NCBI GenBank assembly: GCA_052148435.1 | Contig: JBKQIF010000151.1 | Span: forward strand, 12,294-76,293 | DNA: 64,000 nucleotides | From: JBEKYD01 sp052148435 | GTDB lineage: Bacteria > Acidobacteriota > Terriglobia > Bryobacterales > Bryobacteraceae | Direction of reading: 5' to 3' | Shown: positions 43,706-52,760 of the stretch, one piece after another | How the letters are laid out: each line of letters begins with the position of its first letter | Numbering within the stretch: the stretch's first letter is position 1 | The notes under the pieces: generated by a model | Seen by the model: only the letters and a program-made list of their open reading frames with translations | What the model was told of the DNA's origin: nothing | Databases searched by the model: none | Program-made: the position numbers and the translations under genes

Positions 43706-44060
43706 GTTTCATCTCCCCCCGCGGAGTCGAATCTTAACTCAGAATTTCCTCTTTGGCCCCCTGGCGGTGCCGATTATACATCCAACCGCCTCCATTGGAG
43801 CGTTTTTTTCATCCTTTCCCCGGGAAAGGCGACTGGGGAGGTCGATCTTGTTGAAAAATCTCGGATTTCAGATTGCTTTTGTCCTTGCTTTTGGCAACAG
43901 ATCAGTACACGATATCGTTAATTGGGTTGTTCAAAACAATTGGGTGGCCTAGAACCGAAATTCCGAATAAATCCCCAAACGGCAGCAAGCGGCTGTTGAG
44001 TACGGTCTGCAACCGTTTACCGTCGATCATGGGACACGGTGGAAGGAAGGTAGGTAGGAA
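43706..44060 (+). promoter_or_regulatory. Upstream region of the TonB receptor gene
   Basis: A 355-bp, visibly more AT-rich stretch between the divergent propeller and TonB genes. It contains the direct repeat AATTGGGT (43920-43927 and 43938-43945) and inside it the inverted repeat TTGTT/AACAA (43927-43939). Together they look like a binding site for a regulator of the receptor gene. No gene is visible. The start codon at 44061 has AGGTAGGAA shortly before it. Confidence 0.5.
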
Positions 44061-47000
44061 ATGTTACGACGGTTGAGCGTTCTTCTTCTCATTGCGTTAC
44101 CTGTTTTCCGGCTCTGCGGGCAACAATTCGGTGAAATCACGGGGACAGTCACCGATGCCAGCGGCGCGATCATCGCGGGCACCCAGGTTAGGGTGACGAA
44201 TGCCGCAACACAACAAGCTCGTAGTGCGAACAGCAACGACTCGGGCGTTTATTCCATTCCTTATCTGGTGCCTGGCACTTATGCAGTCCGCGCCGAGAAA
44301 TCCGGATTCAAGGTGACCACGCAGTCGGAAGTGGAGGTACACGTCGGCGATGTGGCGCGTATCGATTTCCGGCTGGAACTCGGCGAGATCACCCAGCAGG
44401 TAGAGGTCACCGGCGGAGCGCCGCTGCTCAATACCGAATCGGTCGCGATCGGCAGCGTCATCGAATCGACGCAAATCGTGAATCTCCCCCTCAACGGGCG
44501 CGACTATCTGAGTCTGGTGATGTTGAGCTCCAACGCGGTGGGGGAAATGACCGGCGGCGGGGGCGGGGGCTTGCAGGGCGGCGTGCGCTCCGCCACGGCG
44601 ATTTCGGTGGCCGGGCAGCGCCTGGAATACAACCACTATACGCTCGATGGCGTGGAGAACACCGACCCCAACTGGAATTCCTACATCATCCATCCATCGG
44701 TGGATGCCATTCAGGAATTCAAGGTGCTGACGGGTGTTTACTCAGCCGAGTTCGGGCGGGGAGCCTCTCAGATCAACGTCAATACCTTGCCTGGGGCCAA
44801 CGCCTACCACCTGGCGGCTTTCGAGTTCTTGCGGAATAGCGATTTGGACGCCAAACAATGGGAGCTTATAGGCTCGAAGAATCCGTTCCGGCGCAACGAT
44901 TACGGCTTCACGTTGTCGGGGCCGACCTCGATCCCGAAGGTATTCAATGCCAAGAACCGGCTCTTCTTCATGTCGAATTTCGAAGCGCTGGGCGACCGGA
45001 CCACTTACCAGGAGACTAATCCGGTAGCTACCGACCTGATGCGCGCCGGCAACTTCTCGCAAATCAGCCAGATCATTTACGATCCCCTGACGCGGGTCTA
45101 CAACGCTTCGGGCGCGGGCACCGCCAGCCCGTTTCCGGGAAACATAATCCCCGGTTCGGAGATCAGCCCGCAAACGCTGGCACTGCTCAAGTACTACCCG
45201 AGCACGACCATCCCCGGCGACACCCTGAACGCGCGCAATTACCATCGCAACGCACTGTCGCCCACCGACTCCACCCAGTTCAACCAGCGAATCGACTGGG
45301 TCGAGAACGCCAAGTCGACCTGGTTCGGCCGCTTCAGTTGGGGCAACGATTTGCAAGAGGCCGCCGGGGCTTTTTACGGCGGAAACACGATTACCGGGAC
45401 TATAGTTCGCCAGGGTGTGCTGGCCAACACGCGCATTCTGAGCGCCGCCATGGTGAACGAAGCCCGGTTCTCCTGGAATGAGTTTGAAAACAATCTGACC
45501 GGCGACTACGCCAACACAACCAACGTGCAGGCCACGCTCGGGATCACTGGCCTGGCAGCTCCCAGCCCGTTGGCATACGGCATCCCGGCGATCGGCCTTG
45601 GGGAAGGCTTGACCAGCTACGGCGGGGTCACTCCATGGATTACCCGGGACAATAACTTCCAGGGGACCGATACCATCTCGATTCTCAAAGGCGACCACAG
45701 CATCAAAATAGGAGGCGACCTTCGCCGCCAGCGCTACGACCAGTACGGTAACCAGAAGACCGATGGCGAATTCGATTTCGACGGCCAGTCCACCTGCAAT
45801 CCGGCCAGTTGCGCATCGAGCGGATTCATCTTTGCCGATTTCATGGTCGGCCTGCCTTACCAGGCCTACCGTGCACTTGGCGAAGCCAACGCGATGATGC
45901 GCACCACTTTCTTTGCGGGTTACGTCCAGGACGACTGGAAAGTCAGCCACCGGCTTACGCTGAACCTCGGTTTACGCTACGAAAACGAGCGCCCATGGGT
46001 GGACAAGTACAATGACATGATGAACATCCAGGTGTTTGACACGGGCGTGGGTCCGGCCGGGGCTTATCTGATTCCCGGCGCGGCGGCACCGGTCTTCACC
46101 AAACCGGGAACCGGGAGCTTCTACCCCAACAGCACGTGGGAATTTGGGCAAGGGCAGGCGACGCAAGTCAGCAACGCGATGGGGCGAGGCCTGGTCAACC
46201 CCAGCGACCGCAATTGGGGGCCGCGCATCGGTCTGGCCTACAACCCGGCGCAACACTGGAGCGTGCGGGCCGGCGCCGGGATGTTCTACGTGCAGGATAT
46301 CACCAACATCGTTTTCGATATGGCCCGTAACCTGGCTGCCAAAGACGGATACGTGATCCCTGTCAACAATCGGACTACCTATCTCTCTTCGCCGTGGGCT
46401 ACGGAGTCGGGGAGTCCCAATTGCCCGGGTTTTGGCGGGGTGTGCCTGGCGGCGCCGCAGGTCCAGGCCACCGACCAGAACAACCGTACGCCGTATGTCG
46501 AGCAGTTTCTGTTGAACGTGCAGCGCGAATTGTCGCACCACATCGTGATGGAGGTCGGATACCTGGGGAATGAAGGACACCACCTGGACCGCTACCAGGT
46601 CCTCAACCAGGCGATCCTTCCGAGCGGACCGAACGACCATAGCAGCACCGCGTCGCGCCGTCCCTGGCCGTTGTACGGCAATCTACAGGAAGTGGCGGGC
46701 GTGGACAACTCCAACTACCACGCCCTCAATTGGAAACTGACGCAGACGCCGGTCAAGGGCCTCGCCTACACGGTTGCGTTCACCTGGTCGAAGGCCATCG
46801 ACGAGGGCAGCGCGACGCGCACCAATTCCGGCGATACCCTTTGGCCGAATAACAGCTACACGCTGAACACCATGCGTGGGCTTTCGCAATTCGACGAGGG
46901 GCGGCGGTTTGTGGCTTCCTACGTGTATAACTTGCCGATCGGGCGAGGCACGGGTTTACTCGGGACCGGCGCTCCCGGCGCGATCCTGGGCGGCTGGCAG

Positions 47001-47438
47001 CTCGGAGGCATCCTCACGCTGACGGATGGCACGCCGGAACAGGGCTCAACGTTGGGCGATACCACCAACATCGGCAACCTAAATGATTACCCGGAGGTCA
47101 CGGGAATCAGTCCGGTCCCGGCGAACCGCTCCGCGAGTAATTATTTTAATGCGGCGGCGTTCAATTTCACCAGTCCGACCCTGTCCTATCTACCGGGTGA
47201 TGAGGGAAGAAACGTGCTGATCACGCCGGGAGTCGCGAACTTCGATGCGTCGCTGGTGAAGCTCATCCATATCAAGGAGAGCCACGCGCTAACAGTCCGG
47301 TTTGAGGCCTTCAACTCAGTCAACCATCCCAACTGGAATGTACCGCCTAACGATCCGCGGTCTCCGTCCGTATTCGGCATCGTGACCAGCGCCAGGACCA
47401 TGCGGCAACTGCAAGTCGCGCTGAAGTATAGTTTCTGA
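44061..47438 (+). CDS. TonB-dependent receptor, oar-like, with carboxypeptidase-regulatory N-terminal domain
   Basis: A 1125-residue outer-membrane beta-barrel protein. Signal peptide about 1-21 (VLLLIALPVFRLCGQQ). Residues 22-105 are a carboxypeptidase regulatory-like Ig domain (GEITGTVTDASGAIIAGTQV). The plug domain includes ESTQIVNLPLNGRDYLSLVM, VAGQRLEYNHYTLDGVENTD and SVDAIQEFKVLTGVYSAEFG. The barrel ends in the aromatic RTMRQLQVALKYSF. Acidobacteria use such receptors to import large substrates such as glycans. No SusD partner follows; the next gene is a DUF1080 protein, which suggests a sugar-polymer role. Confidence 0.92.
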   Translation: MLRRLSVLLLIALPVFRLCGQQFGEITGTVTDASGAIIAGTQVRVTNAATQQARSANSNDSGVYSIPYLVPGTYAVRAEKSGFKVTTQSEVEVHVGDVARIDFRLELGEITQQVEVTGGAPLLNTESVAIGSVIESTQIVNLPLNGRDYLSLVMLSSNAVGEMTGGGGGGLQGGVRSATAISVAGQRLEYNHYTLDGVENTDPNWNSYIIHPSVDAIQEFKVLTGVYSAEFGRGASQINVNTLPGANAYHLAAFEFLRNSDLDAKQWELIGSKNPFRRNDYGFTLSGPTSIPKVFNAKNRLFFMSNFEALGDRTTYQETNPVATDLMRAGNFSQISQIIYDPLTRVYNASGAGTASPFPGNIIPGSEISPQTLALLKYYPSTTIPGDTLNARNYHRNALSPTDSTQFNQRIDWVENAKSTWFGRFSWGNDLQEAAGAFYGGNTITGTIVRQGVLANTRILSAAMVNEARFSWNEFENNLTGDYANTTNVQATLGITGLAAPSPLAYGIPAIGLGEGLTSYGGVTPWITRDNNFQGTDTISILKGDHSIKIGGDLRRQRYDQYGNQKTDGEFDFDGQSTCNPASCASSGFIFADFMVGLPYQAYRALGEANAMMRTTFFAGYVQDDWKVSHRLTLNLGLRYENERPWVDKYNDMMNIQVFDTGVGPAGAYLIPGAAAPVFTKPGTGSFYPNSTWEFGQGQATQVSNAMGRGLVNPSDRNWGPRIGLAYNPAQHWSVRAGAGMFYVQDITNIVFDMARNLAAKDGYVIPVNNRTTYLSSPWATESGSPNCPGFGGVCLAAPQVQATDQNNRTPYVEQFLLNVQRELSHHIVMEVGYLGNEGHHLDRYQVLNQAILPSGPNDHSSTASRRPWPLYGNLQEVAGVDNSNYHALNWKLTQTPVKGLAYTVAFTWSKAIDEGSATRTNSGDTLWPNNSYTLNTMRGLSQFDEGRRFVASYVYNLPIGRGTGLLGTGAPGAILGGWQLGGILTLTDGTPEQGSTLGDTTNIGNLNDYPEVTGISPVPANRSASNYFNAAAFNFTSPTLSYLPGDEGRNVLITPGVANFDASLVKLIHIKESHALTVRFEAFNSVNHPNWNVPPNDPRSPSVFGIVTSARTMRQLQVALKYSF

Positions 47439-47684
47439 CGGGCGGGGCGCGCGAATCGAAGAACTGGAGAGCCCTCCAAGAGGGCTCCTGATGCTGTATG
47501 GCAGCTAGCCAGGAGACTGCCGAAATCGGCCGTAAGTCCACCAAGCGCCGGATGCCGTGGTAAGGCGCGGCGCGCCCTTGCGAGTGTTGGCGGAGAGCGA
47601 AGATCGCATCGTTTCCAAATTCGAGACGTACCCACTTGGCTGGGGGGACGTTTCAGACGGAGCAGTCTGGAAAGCAAGACATAT

Positions 47685-48425
47685 ATGAAACCATACGTAA
47701 GTTCGGTTGGCTTGACGCTGATGATGACAGCGGGTCTGTTCGGTGCGGACAATGTTCTGACTCCCCAGGAGAAAGCTCAGGGTTGGGTGCTCCTGTTCGA
47801 CGGCAAGACCCTTAATGGCTGGGATACGGCTGTTCCGTGGACCGGCCCCCGGCCGGCCGGCGCCCCGGGGACTGGCGCTCCGAAGCAGGCGAAAGGCCCG
47901 GCGCGAGCCGGCGGTGCGCCGGCCCAAGGCTCCAATCCGCGGCCCTGCGCGACCCAACCGGGGTTGGCCGACGTCCCGGCCGGCGGTTCCCACTGGGAGG
48001 TCATCGATGGAATCCTCTCACCGTGCGGACCCGTTGCCGGCTACCTGACGTCGGCGCAGGACTATAAGGACCTGGTCCTTTCGGTGGATTTCAGGACCGC
48101 CGAGGACACCAACAGCGGCGTGTTTGTCCGCTCTCCCGTGGGCAAACTGGGCTACGAGGTGCAGATCTGGAAGGACCAGCCGGCGGGTTATAACACCGGC
48201 TCGATCGTAGGCGCGGGCAAGACCGACAAGGAGTACAAGTTCATTGCGGACCAGTGGAACCACTACGAGATTACCGCCGACGGCGACCACCTGGTGGTTG
48301 TCCTGAACGGAATCAAAACGCTGGATATTCACGACGCGCAGTTCTCCGATGGCCGAATCCGGCTGCAATATATGAAATTCCCGATCGAGTTTAAGAACCT
48401 CAAGATGCGAGAGATTAAGCACTGA
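47685..48425 (+). CDS. Secreted DUF1080 (3-keto-disaccharide hydrolase-like) protein
   Basis: A 246-residue exported concanavalin-like fold. Signal peptide about 1-21 (LTLMMTAGLFGA). The DUF1080 pattern is clear: GWVLLFDGKTLNGWDT, AQDYKDLVLSVDFRTAEDTN, SGVFVRSPVGKLGYEVQIWK and FKNLKMREIKH at the end. A Pro/Gly/Ala-rich insertion of about 45 residues after the first strand (ARAGGAPAQGSN) is unusual. Some DUF1080 proteins hydrolyse 3-keto-glycosides; others are binding proteins. It lies 246 bp after the TonB receptor. Confidence 0.85.
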   Translation: MKPYVSSVGLTLMMTAGLFGADNVLTPQEKAQGWVLLFDGKTLNGWDTAVPWTGPRPAGAPGTGAPKQAKGPARAGGAPAQGSNPRPCATQPGLADVPAGGSHWEVIDGILSPCGPVAGYLTSAQDYKDLVLSVDFRTAEDTNSGVFVRSPVGKLGYEVQIWKDQPAGYNTGSIVGAGKTDKEYKFIADQWNHYEITADGDHLVVVLNGIKTLDIHDAQFSDGRIRLQYMKFPIEFKNLKMREIKH

Positions 48426-48480
48426 TGGACCCTGGGTCGCACGCGCACCGAGGGCGCCCGGCCTATATGGCGATGGTCCT

Positions 48481-49836
48481 ATGATCAATCTTCGGCAAAG
48501 TTCCGAACTGCCTCTCAAGGCGCCGGCCGGTCCGGCCAAACCTCCTCCCGCGACCCGGGTGCGCTATCGCGTATTGGGCCTGACTTGTCTGATGGCTTTC
48601 ATGATGTACATGGAACGTGGCGCTATCGGCGCCGTGGCCCCCGCCATCATGCGCGAATTCCACGTGAATAAGATCTCCATGGGCTGGGCCGTCTCGGCGT
48701 TCAACTGGTCCTACGCTCTGTTTCAAGTGCCCGGCGGCTGGATGGCCGACCGTTTCGGTCCGCGCATCGTTCTGGCTGCCGCCATGGCGTGGTGGTCGGT
48801 TTTCACCGCGGCCACGGGGTTCACGTTAAGCGCCTTTTCGTTGGCCACCACGCGGTTTCTGTTTGGCATGGGCGAAGCGGCCGCGTTCCCGGCCGGTTCG
48901 CGCGCGCTGGTGCGCTGGCTGCCGGTCAGGCGGCGCGCGTTCGGACAAGGATTCCAGCATTCCGGCTCCCGGCTGGGCGCGGCTTTAGCTCCGGCCCTGG
49001 TGGTGACGCTGACCGCGTTGTCCGGCTGGAGGCCGGTCTTCTACATTTTTGGCGCGGTGGGAATCGTTTGGGCGGTGGTGTGGTACGCGTATTATCGCGA
49101 TTATCCGCGCGAACACGCCGGAATCAACGCCGAAGAGCTGACGATCCTGGGTCCCGGGGGCTCGCGCCCTCCCTCTGCCGCGCGGCCCGCCGTGCCCTGG
49201 GGGCTGATTTTACGCAGCCGCGATTTGTGGTATCTGAGCACGATCTATTGCTGTTATGGCTGGGTGCTGTGGTTGTATCTGGCCTGGTTTCCCACATATT
49301 TGCGGGAAGCGCGCCACTTCACCCGGCTCGGAATGGGGTTGGCGAGCCTGCCTCTGCTGGCGGCAACTGTGACTAATGTGGTGGGCGGATTGTTATCGGA
49401 CCGATTAGCCCACCAGTGGAACGACCTGCGCCGCGGCCGGCTGACGGTTTCGATCTGCGGCTTCGCGATTGCGGGGGTCGCTCTGTTACCGGGCGTTCTG
49501 GCGGCCAGCGCCATTGCGGCGATGGTTTGTCTGACTATCGCGCTGGCGGGGCTGGAACTCACCGTCTCGGTATCCTGGGCCATCTGCATCGACATCGGCG
49601 GCGACTTCAGCGGCTCGGTTTCTTCGGTGATGAATACCTGGGGTAATATCGGCGGGGCTGTGTCCGCCGTAATGGTCGGCTACCTGGCTACGATTTTTGG
49701 ATGGACTTCGCCGTTCCTCCTGGCCAGTGGATTGTGCCTGTTCTCGGCGTTACTTGTCAGCCGCATCGACCCCCGGCGGCCGGCTGCCGGGCATCCTGCC
49801 GGAGAACACAAGACTTCGGGGAGCACACCGGTATGA
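48481..49836 (+). CDS. MFS transporter, anion/cation symporter-like
   Basis: A 451-residue 12-helix transporter in the inner membrane. The MFS signature between helices 2 and 3 is visible in QVPGGWMADRFGPRIVLAAA, and FLFGMGEAAAFPAGSRALVR is typical of the ACS branch (hexuronates, phthalate, glycerate and other organic anions). First gene of a tight operon: its stop overlaps the ferredoxin start (ATGA). The substrate is unknown, presumably an organic acid handled by the downstream redox genes. Confidence 0.85.
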   Translation: MINLRQSSELPLKAPAGPAKPPPATRVRYRVLGLTCLMAFMMYMERGAIGAVAPAIMREFHVNKISMGWAVSAFNWSYALFQVPGGWMADRFGPRIVLAAAMAWWSVFTAATGFTLSAFSLATTRFLFGMGEAAAFPAGSRALVRWLPVRRRAFGQGFQHSGSRLGAALAPALVVTLTALSGWRPVFYIFGAVGIVWAVVWYAYYRDYPREHAGINAEELTILGPGGSRPPSAARPAVPWGLILRSRDLWYLSTIYCCYGWVLWLYLAWFPTYLREARHFTRLGMGLASLPLLAATVTNVVGGLLSDRLAHQWNDLRRGRLTVSICGFAIAGVALLPGVLAASAIAAMVCLTIALAGLELTVSVSWAICIDIGGDFSGSVSSVMNTWGNIGGAVSAVMVGYLATIFGWTSPFLLASGLCLFSALLVSRIDPRRPAAGHPAGEHKTSGSTPV

Positions 49837-50651
49837 GAATCGACCCCGCTAAGTGCGTGGCTTGTGGCAACTGCACCTACGTTTGTCCCATGGGCGCGAT
49901 CTACATCGATCCCGCTATCGAGCGCGCCACCGTGAACCGCGACGAATGCGTGGAGTGCTATGCCTGTTACAACGGTCTGAGCCAGGAGCATCTGAATCCG
50001 ACGCTGGTGCGGACCATGCGGAAAGTATTTAAGATGATGCGCCTGCGTTTCGACCCCGAACCGGACGTCTGCCCGACGGCGGCGTTTGCGCCCGAAGATC
50101 TCGCCTGGCCGAGAGTGGTGCGGCGGGCGTTTTCCGACCCGCGGGTGCCGCACGAATCGACCGGCGTGGAAGGGCGCGGGACCGAAGAGGTGAAGACCAA
50201 CGACATCAGCGGCCGGGTGAAGGTGGGCGAGGTCGGATTCACGATCGAATTCGGCCGGCCGGGGGTGGGCGTGTGGCTGCGTGAGATCCAGGAGATGGCT
50301 TGGGAGCTGGCGCGCGCGGGAGTCGCGTTCGAAAAGAAAAACCCCATCACGTCGCTGATGTCCGATGTTTCCACCGGCACCATCCGCGAGGACATCCTGA
50401 ATGAAAAGGTGCTGTCGGCGATTCTCGAGGTCAAGGTTCCGGTCGGGCGCACCGAGGAGATTATCCGGCTGGTGTGGGATGTCGAGAAAAGACTGGAGAC
50501 GGTGGTGGCGCTGGGAGTGGGAACGCAGTGCGACCCGGACGGGGAAGACCGGACGGTGGCGCCCATTCTGGAACGTCTGGGATACAAGCTGGAGCGGGCC
50601 AAGACCAATACGGGCCTCGGCCGGATCACCAATAGCGCGCCGGTGAGTTAA
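49833..50651 (+). CDS. 4Fe-4S ferredoxin-domain protein of unknown function
   Basis: A 272-residue protein. Residues 1-50 are a bacterial ferredoxin domain: CVACGNCTYVCPMGAIYI (a full CxxCxxCxxxCP cluster) and CVECYACYNGLSQEHL, in which the second cluster lacks the usual fourth Cys-Pro, although CPTAAF at about 84 could supply a ligand. Residues about 100-272 have no family I recognise; they contain GRVKVGEVGFTIEFGRPGVG and KVPVGRTEEIIRLVWDVEKR, which look like a ferredoxin-linked enzyme or partner. It overlaps the MFS gene by four bases and is followed after 17 bp by a Cys-rich protein. Confidence 0.65.
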   Translation: MRIDPAKCVACGNCTYVCPMGAIYIDPAIERATVNRDECVECYACYNGLSQEHLNPTLVRTMRKVFKMMRLRFDPEPDVCPTAAFAPEDLAWPRVVRRAFSDPRVPHESTGVEGRGTEEVKTNDISGRVKVGEVGFTIEFGRPGVGVWLREIQEMAWELARAGVAFEKKNPITSLMSDVSTGTIREDILNEKVLSAILEVKVPVGRTEEIIRLVWDVEKRLETVVALGVGTQCDPDGEDRTVAPILERLGYKLERAKTNTGLGRITNSAPVS

Positions 50652-50668
50652 GCGGAGGTAGCGACGAG

Positions 50669-51346
50669 ATGACCAATACTTTACATCGGTACGGAGACGC
50701 GGACAGTTTCCGCGACGATTACATTGTTTTCGCTATCTGCAGCCGTGGGAAGAACGATGAAAATTCGGTCCCCAAGCTGCGCAGGTTTTTGGAGATGGCG
50801 CTGCCGTTCCAGCCGGTGAACCTGGGTGACGCAAGGCATGGCGGCGCGCTGCGCCCGTCGAAATCGATGAACCCTCTGTCGCACTGGAAGCGGGATGCGC
50901 AGCCGGATTTTCAAGCCGTGATCGACGGCTTCGACACTCCCACGACGGCGGCCGCGGTTTTCGACAACCGGGTGGCGGCGGAGGATTTCTTGAAAAGCGT
51001 CAAAGCCGCGGACCTGGGCCTGAGCGTGAATATCTCGACCTCCATCGAGGGCGCCGAACAGTGCTGTCACGCGGCCGGTATTTGCCGGCACAGCGTGGGT
51101 TACTCGCTGGGGTTTGAAGGCAAGACCGGGCACCTTCCCAATGAAGACGTGCTGAAGCTTTCGACCATGTGCGGGCACGGGATGGTGAGTTCCTCGTTTG
51201 CCAAGAAGATGGTGGATTGGGTGAAAGAAGGGCGGCGAACCCCGGCGGAGGCAGTGACTTATCTGTCGCGCTTCTGCTCTTGCGGAGTTTTCAATCCGGC
51301 GCGCGCCAAACGGATTCTCGAAGATGCTCGCACAAGAACGAAGTAA
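50669..51346 (+). CDS. Cys-rich protein of unknown function
   Basis: A 225-residue protein, not recognised. It has conserved-looking Cys/His groups: AEQCCHAAGICRHSVGYSLG, TMCGHGMVSS and RFCSCGVFNPARAKRIL near the C-terminus. They could bind an iron-sulphur or zinc site. GGAGG sits about nine bases before the ATG. No signal peptide or membrane helix. As a neighbour of the ferredoxin-type gene it may be the redox enzyme that receives electrons from it. The amidohydrolase start overlaps its 3' end by 23 bp, so all four genes form one transcript. Confidence 0.6.
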   Translation: MTNTLHRYGDADSFRDDYIVFAICSRGKNDENSVPKLRRFLEMALPFQPVNLGDARHGGALRPSKSMNPLSHWKRDAQPDFQAVIDGFDTPTTAAAVFDNRVAAEDFLKSVKAADLGLSVNISTSIEGAEQCCHAAGICRHSVGYSLGFEGKTGHLPNEDVLKLSTMCGHGMVSSSFAKKMVDWVKEGRRTPAEAVTYLSRFCSCGVFNPARAKRILEDARTRTK

Positions 51347-52646
51347 AACTGCGTGTCTGGTGGCACTGCTGCTCGGCGCTTCCCTGCTTCGCGGCGAGAT
51401 CAAGGTCCTGAAGAACTTCACCTTGATCGACGGCTCCGGCCGCCCGCCCCTCGCCGGCGCCGCCATGATTCTCGACGCCGGCCGTATCGTCTGGGTGGGC
51501 CCGGCGGCGCAGCTCCAGGCTCCGTCCGGGGCTGAGACGGTCGACCTGGCCGGCAAGTATGTGATGCCCGGGATCATCAATCTGCACGGGCACTTAGGCA
51601 ACACCGTCGACCTGACGCAGGATGCCAGGTTCTTCACGCGGGAAAACGTCGAGAAGAACCTCAAGACCTATGCGTCTTACGGCGTTACGGCCATGCTGAG
51701 CATGGGCACCGACCAGGACTTTATCTTCGAGATCCGCGACCGGCAGCGCGCCGGAAGGCCATCAATGACGCGGGTCTTCACGGCCGGCCAGGGTTTCATC
51801 TTCAAGGGCGGGTACGGCGGCATCGCGGGAGTGAACCAGGGCGTGTCCAGTGCCGGTGAAGTGGAAGCGGCGATGGCGGCGCAGGCGCGCAAGAAGGTGG
51901 ACATCGTCAAGCTCTGGATGGACGATGAACTGGGCAGATTGCCGAAGATGCCCTATCCGATCGCCAAAGCCATTATCGATGACGCGCATCGGCGCCACCT
52001 GCGGGTGACGGCCCACATTTTCTATCTGCGGGACGCGAAGCAGTTGACCGATTACGGCGTGGACGGCTTGGCCCACAGCGTGCGCGACAGGCCAATCGAC
52101 CAGACGCTGATCGAGAGCATGAAGAAGCACGGCACCTGGCAGATGGCGGCGACGCTCTCGCGCGAGGCGTCCATGTTTATCTACGCCAGCCCCGCCCCGT
52201 TCTTAAGCGATCCATTTTTTGCGCGCGGCGTGTCGCCGGCGGTCCTGCAGACGCTTGGCAGTCCGGCATATCAGCGGGCGATTTCATCCGGCGCCCATTT
52301 CAAAGAATACCCGGCCTTTCTCGATACCGCCGAGAAGAACCTCAAAGCGCTCGTCGATGCGGGCGTGAAATACGGTTTCGGCACGGATACGGGACCCCCC
52401 GGGCGCTTCCCCGGCTATTTCGAGCACTGGGAAATGGAACTTATGGTGGAAGCCGGGCTGACGCCGATGCAGGTTCTCACCGCGGCCACGCGCAACGCGG
52501 CGGAGTTTCTGGGGGCGAAGGACCTCGGTACGCTGGAACGCTCGAAATGGGCCGACCTGATCGTGCTCGACCGCAACCCGCTCGACGACATCAGGAACAC
52601 CAGAACCATCGACGCGGTCTATATCGCCGGCAACCGGGTGAAATAA
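51324..52646 (+). CDS. Amidohydrolase, imidazolonepropionase-like
   Basis: A 440-residue metal-dependent hydrolase. Residues 1-24 look like a signal peptide (ACLVALLLGASLLRG), so it may be exported. Metal and catalytic motifs: NLHGHLGN (HxH), IVKLWMDDELG (possible carboxylated Lys), RVTAHIFYL, DGLAHSVRD and KYGFGTDTGPPGRFPG (Asp). The final beta domain ends RTIDAVYIAGNRVK. Substrate class is cyclic amides, lactams or similar. It may act on the substrate brought in or made by the MFS-ferredoxin module, but this is inference. Confidence 0.85.
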   Translation: MLAQERSKTACLVALLLGASLLRGEIKVLKNFTLIDGSGRPPLAGAAMILDAGRIVWVGPAAQLQAPSGAETVDLAGKYVMPGIINLHGHLGNTVDLTQDARFFTRENVEKNLKTYASYGVTAMLSMGTDQDFIFEIRDRQRAGRPSMTRVFTAGQGFIFKGGYGGIAGVNQGVSSAGEVEAAMAAQARKKVDIVKLWMDDELGRLPKMPYPIAKAIIDDAHRRHLRVTAHIFYLRDAKQLTDYGVDGLAHSVRDRPIDQTLIESMKKHGTWQMAATLSREASMFIYASPAPFLSDPFFARGVSPAVLQTLGSPAYQRAISSGAHFKEYPAFLDTAEKNLKALVDAGVKYGFGTDTGPPGRFPGYFEHWEMELMVEAGLTPMQVLTAATRNAAEFLGAKDLGTLERSKWADLIVLDRNPLDDIRNTRTIDAVYIAGNRVK

Positions 52647-52703
52647 GGGCGCATTCTGTAGTCACTGTATCAACCGCTCCCTTGGAGGCCGTGGAAGAAG
52701 GAA

Positions 52704-52733
52704 TTTATCTGTGTTTATCTGTGTTCATCTGTG
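52704..52733. repeat. Triple 10-bp direct repeat
   Basis: TTTATCTGTG, TTTATCTGTG and TTCATCTGTG in tandem (52704-52733), between the amidohydrolase and oxidoreductase genes, followed by GCTATAAT. I recall similar ATCTGTGTTCATCTGTGG runs between genes in other bacteria, so this is likely a dispersed repeat and not a site specific to this place. Confidence 0.7.
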
Positions 52734-52760
52734 GCTATAATTTGACTATTTCACAGCACG

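Noticed and set aside
43695..43952. Small plus-strand protein in the TonB upstream region
   Set aside because: No ribosome site, unlikely composition, and the stretch looks regulatory.
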